A DNA stretch of 15,951 bases from Planctomycetaceae bacterium (GCA_018694455.1 JABHNP010000166.1:1-15951); one strand, 5' to 3'; counted from the first letter of the stretch, positions 6,996 through 15,222 are shown. The notes: generated by a model from the sequence alone, not told the origin. Translations and numbers: made by a program.

Positions 6996-7673
6996 TCAGA
7001 ATGTAACGATTCGTTGATCGACGGAATCCGACGCCGCTGTAGAGATACTAGCTTGGCTGACAACCGAACGATCAAGTTCGTTCACGATGGCATCATCTAC
7101 CGAAACTCCTGCTGTTAGCAGAAAATTAGCAAGGAGGCGAAAGCCTCCGTGAGTAAGTATTGATTCAGGGTGAAATTGAACTCCGTAAAGATGATCTTTT
7201 TGATTCTCAACGGCCATTATTGAACCATCATGCGTTCGCGCTGTTATCCGCAAAGACTCTGGTAAAGATCGTTCTTCAGCAATCAATGAATGATACCGAC
7301 AGGCAGACATTGGGTTAGGAATTCCTGAGAATAGGTCCGTTGACTCATGCTGCACCTTGCTCATTCGGCCATGCCGTGGGGCCTTGCTGGAAATCACTCG
7401 CCCACCCAGAGCTTCAACGATCACCTGATGACCCAAGCACACGCCTAGCACAGGAATACTTCCGCGAAAGTGTTGCACGCATGCTACGGAAACGCCTGCT
7501 TCTTTTGGCGTACATGGACCCGGGGATATGACAAGTGCCTCAGGCTTGCACGTAACTATTTCTTTAATCTGCACGTCATGACTCGACAACACGTCCACCT
7601 GAACACCAAGAAGTTTGAAATGCCGTGCCAGATTGAACACGAAACTATCTCGATTATCGAGGACGATAATCAT
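6996..7673 (-). CDS. pabA: Glutamine amidotransferase subunit of aminodeoxychorismate synthase (PabA/TrpG family)
   Basis: This 225-residue class I glutamine amidotransferase releases ammonia from glutamine for its PabB partner. The oxyanion motif SPGPCTPKEAG (50-60), the nucleophile Cys in GVCLGHQ (about 77-83) and the catalytic His-Glu of GVQFHPES (about 164-171) are all present. About 35 residues beyond the usual end (from ASISTAASDSV onward) form an extra polar tail. PabA and TrpG cannot be separated on their own sequence. The assignment rests on the partner, whose start-stop overlap (ATGA at 7670-7673) couples the two genes and whose active site is PabB-like. In some bacteria one such subunit serves both folate-type and tryptophan synthesis. 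Confidence 0.88.
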   Translation of the reverse strand: MIIVLDNRDSFVFNLARHFKLLGVQVDVLSSHDVQIKEIVTCKPEALVISPGPCTPKEAGVSVACVQHFRGSIPVLGVCLGHQVIVEALGGRVISSKAPRHGRMSKVQHESTDLFSGIPNPMSACRYHSLIAEERSLPESLRITARTHDGSIMAVENQKDHLYGVQFHPESILTHGGFRLLANFLLTAGVSVDDAIVNELDRSVVSQASISTAASDSVDQRIVTF

Positions 7674-9202
7674 ACAGAATTTCCTACGGCTATAGATTCA
7701 AACACAGACAACATACCCTCGGCCTTATGAAGACTTTCAGCATATTCAGAACTTGGATCACTCCCGACAGTGACGCCTCCTCCCGCCGAGAACACAATTC
7801 GCTTGCTATGAGCCGCAAAGGTACGAATGAGAATGTTGAAATCAGCATTCCCATCAAACCCGATGTAGCCGAGCGTCCCACAATAAGGACCTCGTCGCGT
7901 CACTTCGAGCTCACAAATAATTTCACATGCCCGATACTTCGGCGCACCAGTTATGCTCCCGCCGGGAAAGGCTGCCAGTACGGCATCAAGTGCGCGTCCG
8001 CTCGACACAAGCCGTCCGGTGACCACAGAGACAAGGTGCTGAACGTACCGAAATCGCTCAAGACGACAAAGAGCCTCCACCGCAACACTTTGCGGCTCAC
8101 AGACACGAGAAAGATCATTGCGAACAAGATCCACAATCATGACGTTTTCAGCCCGATCTTTTTCACTCGAACGCAGATCTTCACTCGCATACAGATCAGC
8201 CTCAGGCCGCGACAATACACGCCGAGTGCCTTTTATCGGGTGCATTGAGACCGAGCGACGTGTCACCTTAAGAAATCGTTCGGGTGACATGCTGACAATG
8301 GCAGCGGCACCAAAATCAAGATAACCAGCGAAAGGTGCCGGATTGCACTGCCGAGCTTTTTTATAAAGCACAACTGGATCACACGACAGCGCAATAGAAA
8401 ACTCCTGTGCAAGATTGACTTGAAAAATATCACCAGCCCGAACGAGATCAATGCCTGCCTGCACCATGCTTGCATAGGTTGAAGGAGAGTGTGTTGAAAA
8501 CACACCTGGGCTGCCTGAAACTGGATATGTGTACGGTGATTCTGCCTGACGCGAAGAAAGAACCAATGGGTGTGCGGCAGGGATATCATTCTTATTGCGA
8601 TCAAGTGCATGAAAATGTTTTTCCAGGCGATCACGACTACGGGCTCGTCGATCAGCTGGTGTTCGGCCGGGCACACCTTGAGAAATAGCCCACACCTTGT
8701 TTTGTTTATGATCGAACGCAAATACAACGTCATACATCCCGAACTGCAAAAGTGGAACATCACTACCGCGTTTTCTTGCAAATTCAATACCGAGAAGTGA
8801 CAAGCCGGCATCGAAAGAAATCATTCCTGCGAGACCACCCTGAAAAGGCGGCAGCCCTGGAATGGTCTGGCACGAGAAATTTGCCAACTGACTGTCTGCC
8901 TCTTCCAGAACATGCTGTATCGTCTTGGTTTCGGTTGATCCAGTGCCGTCTGGTACTACAAACGTAACGATTGGATCTGCTGCTACAAAAGAGTATCGAT
9001 CTAATGATGGCGATCCGCCTGACGACCCGGCGCTCGCGTCATAGGAAGGCCCTGCCACCGCTGCTGAGCTACTATCAAAGCAGACGAGTCCACCGAGCGG
9101 AGCAAGAGCCTGCATCAGGTCTTCCAGATTAGTTTCAGGAGACAACTCTGCAACCAAGGCTCCAGAAGCGGTGTACCAGTGATATATTTTTTCTAGCTTC
9201 AT
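7670..9202 (-). CDS. pabB: Aminodeoxychorismate synthase component I (PabB)
   Basis: The 510-residue chorismate-binding enzyme converts chorismate plus ammonia to aminodeoxychorismate, the precursor of p-aminobenzoate. The decisive motif is PIKGT (322-326). Aminodeoxychorismate synthases carry this Lys, which attacks chorismate, while anthranilate synthases have PIAGT. SEKDRAENVMIVDLVRNDL (about 346-364) and GGSITGAPK (414-422) complete the chorismate-enzyme signature. The frame stays open up to 9286, but that would begin inside the DUF6513 gene with a non-family leucine-rich stretch. The ATG at 9202 gives MKLEKIYHWYTASG and a 40-base gap, so I chose it. The gene lies between the DUF6513 gene and pabA. 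No aminodeoxychorismate lyase (pabC) is in the window. The context suggests pABA destined for methanopterin. Confidence 0.92.
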   Translation of the reverse strand: MKLEKIYHWYTASGALVAELSPETNLEDLMQALAPLGGLVCFDSSSAAVAGPSYDASAGSSGGSPSLDRYSFVAADPIVTFVVPDGTGSTETKTIQHVLEEADSQLANFSCQTIPGLPPFQGGLAGMISFDAGLSLLGIEFARKRGSDVPLLQFGMYDVVFAFDHKQNKVWAISQGVPGRTPADRRARSRDRLEKHFHALDRNKNDIPAAHPLVLSSRQAESPYTYPVSGSPGVFSTHSPSTYASMVQAGIDLVRAGDIFQVNLAQEFSIALSCDPVVLYKKARQCNPAPFAGYLDFGAAAIVSMSPERFLKVTRRSVSMHPIKGTRRVLSRPEADLYASEDLRSSEKDRAENVMIVDLVRNDLSRVCEPQSVAVEALCRLERFRYVQHLVSVVTGRLVSSGRALDAVLAAFPGGSITGAPKYRACEIICELEVTRRGPYCGTLGYIGFDGNADFNILIRTFAAHSKRIVFSAGGGVTVGSDPSSEYAESLHKAEGMLSVFESIAVGNSV

Positions 9203-9242
9203 GAGATGCTCGTGAACTATGAGTCTGCGGACTTCAAAGCTT

Positions 9243-10661
9243 TCATTTTTGATCAACCACACGTGCAGCAGCAACCGAAGGAGCACATCCGATTTCGGGC
9301 TCTGTCAGATAACCCCAATCCAGCGACTGATCCTGCCGGTAGTCTTTTTCGAGCGTGAGTGCGGTCATTGCTTTGGCCATCTCATACCCAAGGTAGAACG
9401 CATGATTGGCATCCACGTCACTTCGGCCGTGCTCTGCTAACTGATAAAAAAGCTGGAATGGATCACGTGCAGAAAGGTGCAGATTTTTACCAACAAGATG
9501 CACCTCACCACGCTCAGCGAACACTCGAAAATTTGGATCACGAATTGCTGAAGCGAGTTGTTCAATCGCCTCATCACCATGAACCTGCTGCTTCCCTGAT
9601 CGCAGTGTGACCAGACGTGGCTCAACATGTTTTGGCAAGGTTTTATTGACAACAGCATGGTAGACAAGCCTACGGGCGAGATCACATTCCCGAACGCTGC
9701 TCTGTGCCCAGTGAATAACTTCTGTTGTCAGTACAGACCGAATGCCCGTTTCCTGACAAAATCCGAGGAGGAGTGTATTCACACCGGCTGAATCAACGTC
9801 AGTAAGCTCGGTAAGATTACCGACACCCATCATGATTTCAGACTCTGGATATCTTTTTCGTATCTCGAGATACCGTCCAAGGCTTGCCGCGAATCCAAAA
9901 CCGATCGGCTCAAGTACTGGATCAAGCCTATACGGCACAGCCAATGAATCGAGCCGTGCAATCGTTTCATCGAAATGCTTGAGTGTCGATGGTTCATCTG
10001 GTACCACCACAACCTCACACCCCCAGTCACCGGCGGCTTCGACGTTTCTCGAATTGACTGACAGAACAAGAGATGCACCAGCTCGGGTCGCGGCTACAAC
10101 TTCGCCCGGCTCAAAGCTATCAACGGATACTCGAATTCCTTCCTCAACCAACATGGAAACGGCCGCACCGATCCCCGCCCACGATTCACCCGGCGTGCAC
10201 CCAACATCGATCACATCAGCACCGAGTAAACGAAGACGAGTCGCTTCTGCGAGAAGATTCGTCTGTGAAAATCGATTGGCATGGTTGATTTCCGCAATGA
10301 CTTCAATATCGTACCGTCCATACCCATCAAGATCCTGACGCTTCTGCCCAAACCACTCGTCAAGACGGCGACAGTCTTCCGGCCCTCGCTCAACAGGCAC
10401 GCCGGCTTTCTCCTCAAGTAGTCTCATACTGCCCTTACACAGCCCAGGGATAACAACACAATCCGTGCCCTCTGGCACTTCGATTCGTGGGACTATCCAG
10501 TCAGTGGTCATCAGAGCGGCAACCGTGATCTTCAGTACCTGTACTGTAGGCTTGAATCCAAGCTGCTTTGCCAGTCGTTCAAGCATATTTCGGAGCGCAT
10601 GCTCAGACAGCTTTCCTGTCACGAAATGAATATGTTTTCCGGTAAGCGAGGCATCCATCAT
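9243..10661 (-). CDS. Dihydropteroate synthase-like protein, DUF6513 family (H4MPT-associated)
   Basis: The protein has 472 residues. An N-terminal domain of about 115 residues (from IHFVTGKLSEHALR, with KITVAALMTTDWI) is the DUF6513 type. A TIM-barrel pterin-binding domain follows, shown by EVIAEINHANRF (120-131), LGADVIDVGCTPGES (147-160) and VSVDSFEPGEVVAATRAGA (178-196), which parallel the pterin-binding strands of dihydropteroate synthase. The C-terminal 150 residues (FRVFAERGEVHLVGKNLHL, LGYEMAKAMTALTLEKDYRQD) are an extra domain. Proteins of this type accompany tetrahydromethanopterin genes in methylotrophs, archaea and planctomycetes; this is recalled family knowledge. It probably handles a pterin in H4MPT synthesis, but the exact reaction is not established here. 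Two tandem ATGs (10661 and 10658) make the start ambiguous by one codon. pabB follows after 40 bases. Confidence 0.85.
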   Translation of the reverse strand: MMDASLTGKHIHFVTGKLSEHALRNMLERLAKQLGFKPTVQVLKITVAALMTTDWIVPRIEVPEGTDCVVIPGLCKGSMRLLEEKAGVPVERGPEDCRRLDEWFGQKRQDLDGYGRYDIEVIAEINHANRFSQTNLLAEATRLRLLGADVIDVGCTPGESWAGIGAAVSMLVEEGIRVSVDSFEPGEVVAATRAGASLVLSVNSRNVEAAGDWGCEVVVVPDEPSTLKHFDETIARLDSLAVPYRLDPVLEPIGFGFAASLGRYLEIRKRYPESEIMMGVGNLTELTDVDSAGVNTLLLGFCQETGIRSVLTTEVIHWAQSSVRECDLARRLVYHAVVNKTLPKHVEPRLVTLRSGKQQVHGDEAIEQLASAIRDPNFRVFAERGEVHLVGKNLHLSARDPFQLFYQLAEHGRSDVDANHAFYLGYEMAKAMTALTLEKDYRQDQSLDWGYLTEPEIGCAPSVAAARVVDQK

Positions 10662-10757
10662 GTAACCAGTGTAAACTCAAAACCTCGTCTGGCTGAACCA
10701 TCATAAAAAACAGCTGTATTTGGTCCGCTGCCATGCATCTTACGGGGTTCGATTTCA

Positions 10758-11336
10758 ATGATTCTCGAAGGTCTTCTCTCGATACGAACAGAGGATGGTA
10801 GCGTTCATACCGCCGCCATGGGTCCGGAAGTTCCTGACTCTCGGTCGATAAACCAGCTGATTCTCAAGCCGTTTCAGAGCAGCAGAACAAGTGATCTCCT
10901 TTCAGCATTGCCCGAGGGAGTCTTTCATCTGACCGATAACGTTCTCCTTTTTGCGCAGGCCGTGACTGGAACACTCAGTCAAGATCTTCGAATTCGTCCA
11001 GCTGCCACAGTGAGTGGATGGATTCTAGAAGACACATGCGAAGCCTTTGAATTCCGTATTAAAAAATCAGACAGATCACATGACCGCTCAAAACTGTACG
11101 CCACGATTCAAAAAACTCATTTCATACGCCCCTTCAGGGGATTCAACAGAGCCTCCCACGCCGTGATTGAAGCTGCCATCCTGTTTAGCAGGATTCAGCT
11201 CCTCGGTGGAGAGCATATTCAACAACAACTTGAACTGCTTCGACCGCTTGTTGCAAAAACGGCTGGCGAACAGGAACGGAATGCGTTTGAACTCATCGTG
11301 AGCAAGACTCAGAACGCGTGCAATTTGATGCGTTAA
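10758..11336 (+). CDS. DUF447 family protein (flavin-binding fold, H4MPT-associated)
   Basis: The 192-residue protein begins MILEGLLSIRTEDG and continues HTAAMGPEV, the characteristic opening of DUF447. It also carries GVFHLTDNVLLFAQAVTG (54-71) and FRGFNRASHAVIEAAIL (125-141). Family members have an FMN-binding split-barrel-like fold and co-occur with tetrahydromethanopterin genes in archaea and in bacteria with H4MPT; this is recalled, not computed. The biochemical role is unproven. It is transcribed away from the DUF6513-pabB-pabA run across a 96-base spacer, which must hold both promoters although I see no convincing box there. Its TAA overlaps the stop codon of the convergent DUF3500 gene. 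The gene looks intact and full length. Confidence 0.8.
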   Translation: MILEGLLSIRTEDGSVHTAAMGPEVPDSRSINQLILKPFQSSRTSDLLSALPEGVFHLTDNVLLFAQAVTGTLSQDLRIRPAATVSGWILEDTCEAFEFRIKKSDRSHDRSKLYATIQKTHFIRPFRGFNRASHAVIEAAILFSRIQLLGGEHIQQQLELLRPLVAKTAGEQERNAFELIVSKTQNACNLMR

Positions 11337-12418
11337 GGCCCACTCTTTTTCGCTTTCTTGTTCCTTGGAGCGTGCTCACTTTCATAGTGCCGGCGCAGAG
11401 TATCGAGGCCAAAGTTGTCGTGTAATGAATGCCACACAATATGGGCGTGATTTGCTTCATTCTGAGTGTTGTCATATTCAATAATGAACGAAGGACCATG
11501 AATCCGATAGTAGTGCCCTTTGCCTCGTTCGAAACTTCCTGCCCACGCAAACGACACCTCTCTCAGCGCATCACCACTGATTGCTACCCGTACATCGTCA
11601 GCGAGTTCTCCGCGGAGCGTCCGAACAACCTGCTCAACTACCTGCTGGAATAAAACCTGCTGAGGAGGTGTCATCTCTTTACCAAAAACCCCCTCAGGCG
11701 ACCCCAGCTCAAGTGATGCATCGGGAACTGTGAATACCTCCTCTGGAGCTTTGCTCAGCATGACTGATTTCTCTGCATGATTATCCTGCAAAGACATAAT
11801 CAGCTTTCTTGCAAGATCTTCCTCAGCAGCAAGCACACGCTGCCCTGCTCGGGGTCCACTTCGAATTTCTGCCGGACTGGCACCGAGGAACAACGGTGTT
11901 GCAGCAGCAACGGCCCCATCCACGGAACTAAAATTTACCGAAAGATGGTGCCCCTCGAGCCGCCACCCCCATGGCTTATATCCCGAGGGTGTGCCAAAAA
12001 CAGAGAACCAGTATTTTTCAGGATCTCGACGATCATCATTCCCTGAGCGATCTTTCTCGAGTTCATGCAGCACGCTTTCAAGACTCATAATGGTCGTTGC
12101 TTTGAGATACCCCTCGTGACTAAGGCCCGTCTGCAAAAGAACGTACGCTGCCTGACGTTGCTGAAGATTCATAGCCTTCAGTGGCAACCCAAGCCGCTCA
12201 CGTGGCACAAAGTGCCAATTGAATCGTTCATCACTATTGAATGCAAAACACGCGGACTCAAGTTGCTGTGAATCTAAAAGGCCAAGCCATGCCTTTGCGT
12301 GGGCAACCATTTCCGTATTCACAATACGTCGCTTTGATTCAGACATTTCATCATGGGCATGTGCCGCAGCCCATAACACACCCGAGATACAAAGAGTGGC
12401 AAAAAACACATTTCGCAT
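11333..12418 (-). CDS. Exported DUF3500 domain protein
   Basis: The protein has 361 residues, beginning with a signal peptide (1-21, ending in an AHA-type site before HDEMSESKRR). The body matches DUF3500 as I remember it: ARAWLGLLDSQQL-like opening, FNWHFVPRERLGLPLKAMNLQQR, GYLKATTIMSLESVLHELE, WGWRLEGHHLSVNFS and the C-terminal YYRIHGPSFIIEYDNTQNEANHAHIVW (two stretches). The clustered His, Trp and acidic residues hint at a metal or ligand site, but no activity is known for the family. It is probably periplasmic or surface-exposed. AAAGG about ten bases before the ATG may be its ribosome site. The basic tail (PRNKKAKKSGP) ends at a stop that overlaps the DUF447 stop. The enolase-type gene lies 124 bases upstream on the same strand; whether they are cotranscribed is uncertain. 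Confidence 0.8.
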   Translation of the reverse strand: MRNVFFATLCISGVLWAAAHAHDEMSESKRRIVNTEMVAHAKAWLGLLDSQQLESACFAFNSDERFNWHFVPRERLGLPLKAMNLQQRQAAYVLLQTGLSHEGYLKATTIMSLESVLHELEKDRSGNDDRRDPEKYWFSVFGTPSGYKPWGWRLEGHHLSVNFSSVDGAVAAATPLFLGASPAEIRSGPRAGQRVLAAEEDLARKLIMSLQDNHAEKSVMLSKAPEEVFTVPDASLELGSPEGVFGKEMTPPQQVLFQQVVEQVVRTLRGELADDVRVAISGDALREVSFAWAGSFERGKGHYYRIHGPSFIIEYDNTQNEANHAHIVWHSLHDNFGLDTLRRHYESEHAPRNKKAKKSGP

Positions 12419-12542
12419 GACAAAAACCTTTACAACACCTGGACTTCAAATAACAAAAAAATACATTCTAAAAAACAATACCGAATGACATCGCAAATTC
12501 TAGGGTTTTTCAGATACATGTTCACTGCATGAACGAATCACA

Positions 12543-13703
12543 TTAACAGACTCGATATTTTTCAAGAACCTCATCCGTCAACTTCCCATTGATACCGGGA
12601 ACTTCTGGAAGGGTGTAGTGGCCGTCAACAACCTGGACTGGGTTTTCCCAGATATCGAATAGTGATTCGTAGCAACACTCGATCATTGGGGTGTTCGCCG
12701 TTGCCGCAGCAAGCTGTGCATGCACATTTTGCTGCACATTCGTATGCGGGATTACCGGCAGCCCTTGTGATTGACACAGAGATGCCACATTGAGCCATTC
12801 TTCAATGCTCGACAATTTTGTAACATCTGCCTGCAACACATGTGCCGCCTGCTGATGAATGTATTCTCGAAACCCGTAGATCGTATAGACCGTCTCCCCT
12901 ACCGCAATTGGAGTCCGTATTGCGTCGGCAAGTGACGCGTGCGACTGCACATCGAACGGATGCAAAGGCTCTTCGAGCCACTCAATACCATATTCTTCAA
13001 GCCGTTGGCCATAGGTTATCGCAGTCTTGAGATCCCACACTGTATTCACATCAACCATCAACTTGATGTCATCCCCAATTGCCTTACGCACAGCTTGCAC
13101 CCGATCACAATCTTCTTGTGGATCCGACCTTCCTAGTTTCATCTTGACCGCATCAAAACCACGATCAATGATGCGATGCATATCATCGATCACCTCGTCT
13201 ACTGTCCATGTCAACCAACCACCATCGGTGTTGTACGCCTTCACCCGATCCCTGACAGGGCCGAGAAATCTCCACAGCGGCTGCTCCTCTGCCTTCAACT
13301 GAACATCCCAAAGAGCAAGATTCATTGCACATAGTCCGACCTGTGCAACACCAACACGGCCAATAAAATGACTGGTGGCATGCATCGCCTGGTGAGCAGC
13401 GGATCGATCAAACGCAGACCTGCCGAGCACCACTGGAGCAAAGCAGTCATCGACCATGACCTGTACTGATCGCAAACCACGGGTGTAATTCCAGTTGAAT
13501 CCGTATCCTGTAACACCTGCATCGGTCTCAATAGTGATCTGAAGAAATTCAACAGATTCCACGCTGGACTGGCTGTCTGTGATTGTTCTCTGACGAAGTG
13601 GGACATCAATTAATGCAGTGTGAACACCAGTGATGACCGGACCACTCCCTACAGACATTGCCTCATTTTTTTTTGAGCAATTATCGTCCCGAGCCTCGAA
13701 CAT
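12543..13703 (-). CDS. Mandelate racemase/muconate lactonizing enzyme family protein (enolase superfamily)
   Basis: The protein has about 386 residues, a standard length. Counted from the GTG one codon upstream, active-site residues are the KxK pair K188/K190 in VKMKLG, metal ligands D219 (LMVDVN), E245 (WLEEPL) and E271 (AVGET), and the Asp-His dyad D294 (LQADVTK) and H321 (VIPHTN). This set is typical of the mandelate racemase subgroup. It abstracts a proton next to a carboxylate with Mg2+ and often acts as a sugar-acid dehydratase. The substrate cannot be named; a dehydratase for an acid sugar is a fair guess. AGGAG seven bases upstream supports the ATG at 13703. An internal ATG at 13658 would remove a charged 16-residue leader and is the main alternative. 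No transporter or aldolase sits beside it. Confidence 0.88.
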   Translation of the reverse strand: MFEARDDNCSKKNEAMSVGSGPVITGVHTALIDVPLRQRTITDSQSSVESVEFLQITIETDAGVTGYGFNWNYTRGLRSVQVMVDDCFAPVVLGRSAFDRSAAHQAMHATSHFIGRVGVAQVGLCAMNLALWDVQLKAEEQPLWRFLGPVRDRVKAYNTDGGWLTWTVDEVIDDMHRIIDRGFDAVKMKLGRSDPQEDCDRVQAVRKAIGDDIKLMVDVNTVWDLKTAITYGQRLEEYGIEWLEEPLHPFDVQSHASLADAIRTPIAVGETVYTIYGFREYIHQQAAHVLQADVTKLSSIEEWLNVASLCQSQGLPVIPHTNVQQNVHAQLAAATANTPMIECCYESLFDIWENPVQVVDGHYTLPEVPGINGKLTDEVLEKYRVC

Positions 13704-13762
13704 CACAACACTCCTATTTCCCTCATGCTAAAGGCTGCGTGCACAAAGTAATACGCTTCTAG

Positions 13763-13787
13763 GCAGAATACGGTTGAGCAGAATACG
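13763..13787. repeat. Direct repeat of a 10-bp sequence
   Basis: GCAGAATACG occurs at 13763-13772 and 13778-13787, a 15-base period, upstream of the enolase-type gene. It is one of several short duplications in the spacers of this window. Function is unknown. Confidence 0.75.
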
Positions 13788-13855
13788 CACGTACAAGCAA
13801 CGACCGCACGAGATCATGCACTCTTCAGTGAACCGTAGTGGCTGACGAATGCAAA

Positions 13856-13879
13856 CAGGCCCGGAGTCACAGGCCCGGA
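13856..13879. repeat. Direct repeat of CAGGCCCGGA
   Basis: The 10-base sequence appears at 13856-13865 and 13870-13879, a 14-base period, in the spacer between the SUMF1-like gene and the enolase-type gene. No further copies are seen. Confidence 0.75.
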
Positions 13880-13935
13880 CAGAAATCAAAGATCCTGAAA
13901 GACTTTATTCCTAATCTAAATCCTGCCGGACTGTG

Positions 13936-13971
13936 CCTGCACTAACCACTTCTCCTGCACCAACCACTTCC
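13936..13971. repeat. Imperfect 18-bp tandem duplication
   Basis: CCTGCACTAACCACTTCT (13936-13953) is followed directly by CCTGCACCAACCACTTCC (13954-13971), differing at two bases. It lies just past the SUMF1-like gene and its terminator. The period equals that of the perfect array at 2273-2326 but the sequence is unrelated. The rest of the 13707-14004 spacer shows only the other short repeats and the terminator. Confidence 0.85.
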
Positions 13972-13972
13972 A

Positions 13973-14007
13973 CAAAAATAAAGCCGCGAATAGCAAGCAG
14001 GCTTTTA
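13973..14007 (-). terminator. Intrinsic terminator of the SUMF1-like gene
   Basis: Read on the minus strand, AAAGCC-T-GC pairs with GCGGCTTT around a 9-base loop, with one bulged T. It is followed directly by ATTTTTG. The 5' arm begins in the stop codon of the gene, so the stem is immediately behind the coding sequence. This is the most conventional rho-independent terminator in the window. Confidence 0.65.
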
Positions 14008-15222
14008 TTCAGCGAACCCCAATTCCTTCGCTTCCTCAGGCAGTGAGACATCAGCAATTCCACGTGCACCACGTCCCTGAGAAACTCTGTCATTCACATC
14101 GAACTCGATACTTTCGACATCTGCCTTCCACCACCGTGCTTTTTTCTCTTGAGCAGCAGGGATATCGACGGGACGTACCAGACGCATGCCAACACCCAAT
14201 GCAGGCTCTTCCGTATACCAGAAAGGACTCTTCGGAAGATTTGGATCGACGTCTTTCCATGCTTCGTCTTCTGATCCTCGTCGTGCCGCCGAACGACACT
14301 GCGACGGCTCATCGAAGTAGGCACCTCCGCGAACCACTCGTGATTCCAGATCTGTTGGCCATCGAATGGAATCCACTGCAGATACTGGCTGTGACAACCC
14401 AGCAGCAGTGGCGTAGCCATCCACTGTCATTTCATCAATTACCCATTCTGCAACATTGCCATGCATATCAAACAGCCCCCATGGGTTAGGCTTTTTTTCA
14501 CCTACTGGATGTGTCGTGTCATCTGAATTTTCAACAAACCAAGCATGATCACTGATTGAACCTGTTTCGAGGAATGAAAAAGGAGCTTTCGTACCAGCTC
14601 GGCAGGCATATTCCCATTCGGCTTCAGCTGGCAAACGATAAAAGCGACCAGTTAAACCACTGAGCCATTTTGTGTACTGTCGTGCAGAATACTGCGTCAT
14701 TGTCACGGCGGGCTGTTTTGGCTCTTCTCCATTTATAAATGTTGTGGTTGGATCATACAAAGCCGACGGCGCAGTAACCGCATCAACTTCATTCTCTTCC
14801 GTCACAAGACGGACGCCGGAACTCTCGAGTGCAACAAACAGATCCAGCATGCTCATGAAGACTTTGTACTCTTCCCACGTTACCTCACAGGCACCCATCC
14901 AAAATGGTGCGACGGCAACGTCAACTTGTGGTCCCTCATTTCCTTCTCGACCAACTTCATCACCCGGACTGCCGAGAAGAAAAGAGCCTGCTGGGATCGG
15001 CACCATGCGGAATGTGACATCTGTACCGGGGATAGTCTCCTTATAGGGTACAAGCCAACCATTTTTATATCGCACAGCTGGTGGATCGGTTTCAGGATTC
15101 TTTTCTCCAGCGACAAATCCCGGAATCTCTGATTCCGCGGCAAACGCATGGCCCGAAAGCACAACGGCAACACCACCGAGAAACATGCCAGAAAAAATTA
15201 CTGCGACACTTCTGTTGTTCAT
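14005..15222 (-). CDS. Exported SUMF1/formylglycine-generating-enzyme-like protein
   Basis: The protein has 405 residues from the ATG at 15222; an in-frame TTG at 15234 is less likely. A signal peptide (about 1-29, LSGHAFAA) leads to a SUMF1-type domain of roughly 70-350. Landmarks are FRMVPIPAGSFLLGS, GPQVDVAVAPFWMGACEVTWEEY, RFYRLPAEAEWEYACRAG, NPWGLFDMHGNVAEWV and RVVRGGAYFDEPSQCRSAARRG. True formylglycine-generating enzymes have a Cys-x4-Cys active pair in the RGGSW-x-C-x4-C segment. Here the first is Asp (D304) and only the second (C309) is kept, so sulfatase activation is unlikely. The fold is often reused for ligand binding or protein interaction. A polar tail of about 55 residues (WWKADVESIEFDVN onward) follows the domain. 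A strong hairpin terminator sits at its 3' end. Confidence 0.87.
   Translation of the reverse strand: MNNRSVAVIFSGMFLGGVAVVLSGHAFAAESEIPGFVAGEKNPETDPPAVRYKNGWLVPYKETIPGTDVTFRMVPIPAGSFLLGSPGDEVGREGNEGPQVDVAVAPFWMGACEVTWEEYKVFMSMLDLFVALESSGVRLVTEENEVDAVTAPSALYDPTTTFINGEEPKQPAVTMTQYSARQYTKWLSGLTGRFYRLPAEAEWEYACRAGTKAPFSFLETGSISDHAWFVENSDDTTHPVGEKKPNPWGLFDMHGNVAEWVIDEMTVDGYATAAGLSQPVSAVDSIRWPTDLESRVVRGGAYFDEPSQCRSAARRGSEDEAWKDVDPNLPKSPFWYTEEPALGVGMRLVRPVDIPAAQEKKARWWKADVESIEFDVNDRVSQGRGARGIADVSLPEEAKELGFAE

Noticed and set aside
8263..8811. A 182-codon open frame on the minus strand, and similar long frames inside other genes
   Set aside because: They lie wholly within strongly supported genes in other frames and their translations are rich in Cys, Trp, His and basic residues with no domain; they are shadows of codon use.
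7670..9202. Anthranilate synthase component I (TrpE) for tryptophan synthesis
   Set aside because: The active-site motif is PIKGT, with the Lys of aminodeoxychorismate synthases, not PIAGT; the neighbours also point to pABA and pterin chemistry rather than trp genes.
9203..9286. An N-terminal extension of PabB from the non-ATG start at 9286
   Set aside because: It would overlap the DUF6513 coding end by 44 bases and adds a segment unlike the family; the ATG at 9202 gives a normal N-terminus.
12520..12534. Small inverted repeat GTTCA-CTGCA-TGAAC after the enolase-type gene as a terminator
   Set aside because: The stem is only five base pairs with no T-tract on the relevant strand; too weak to call.
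13911..14093. A 60-codon minus-strand frame over the 18-bp duplication after the SUMF1-like gene
   Set aside because: It starts inside the SUMF1-like gene, its repeated VVGAGEVVSAG-type residues come only from the DNA duplication, and no ribosome site is seen.
14005..15222. A true sulfatase-activating formylglycine-generating enzyme
   Set aside because: One of the two catalytic cysteines is replaced by Asp and no sulfatase gene is next to it.
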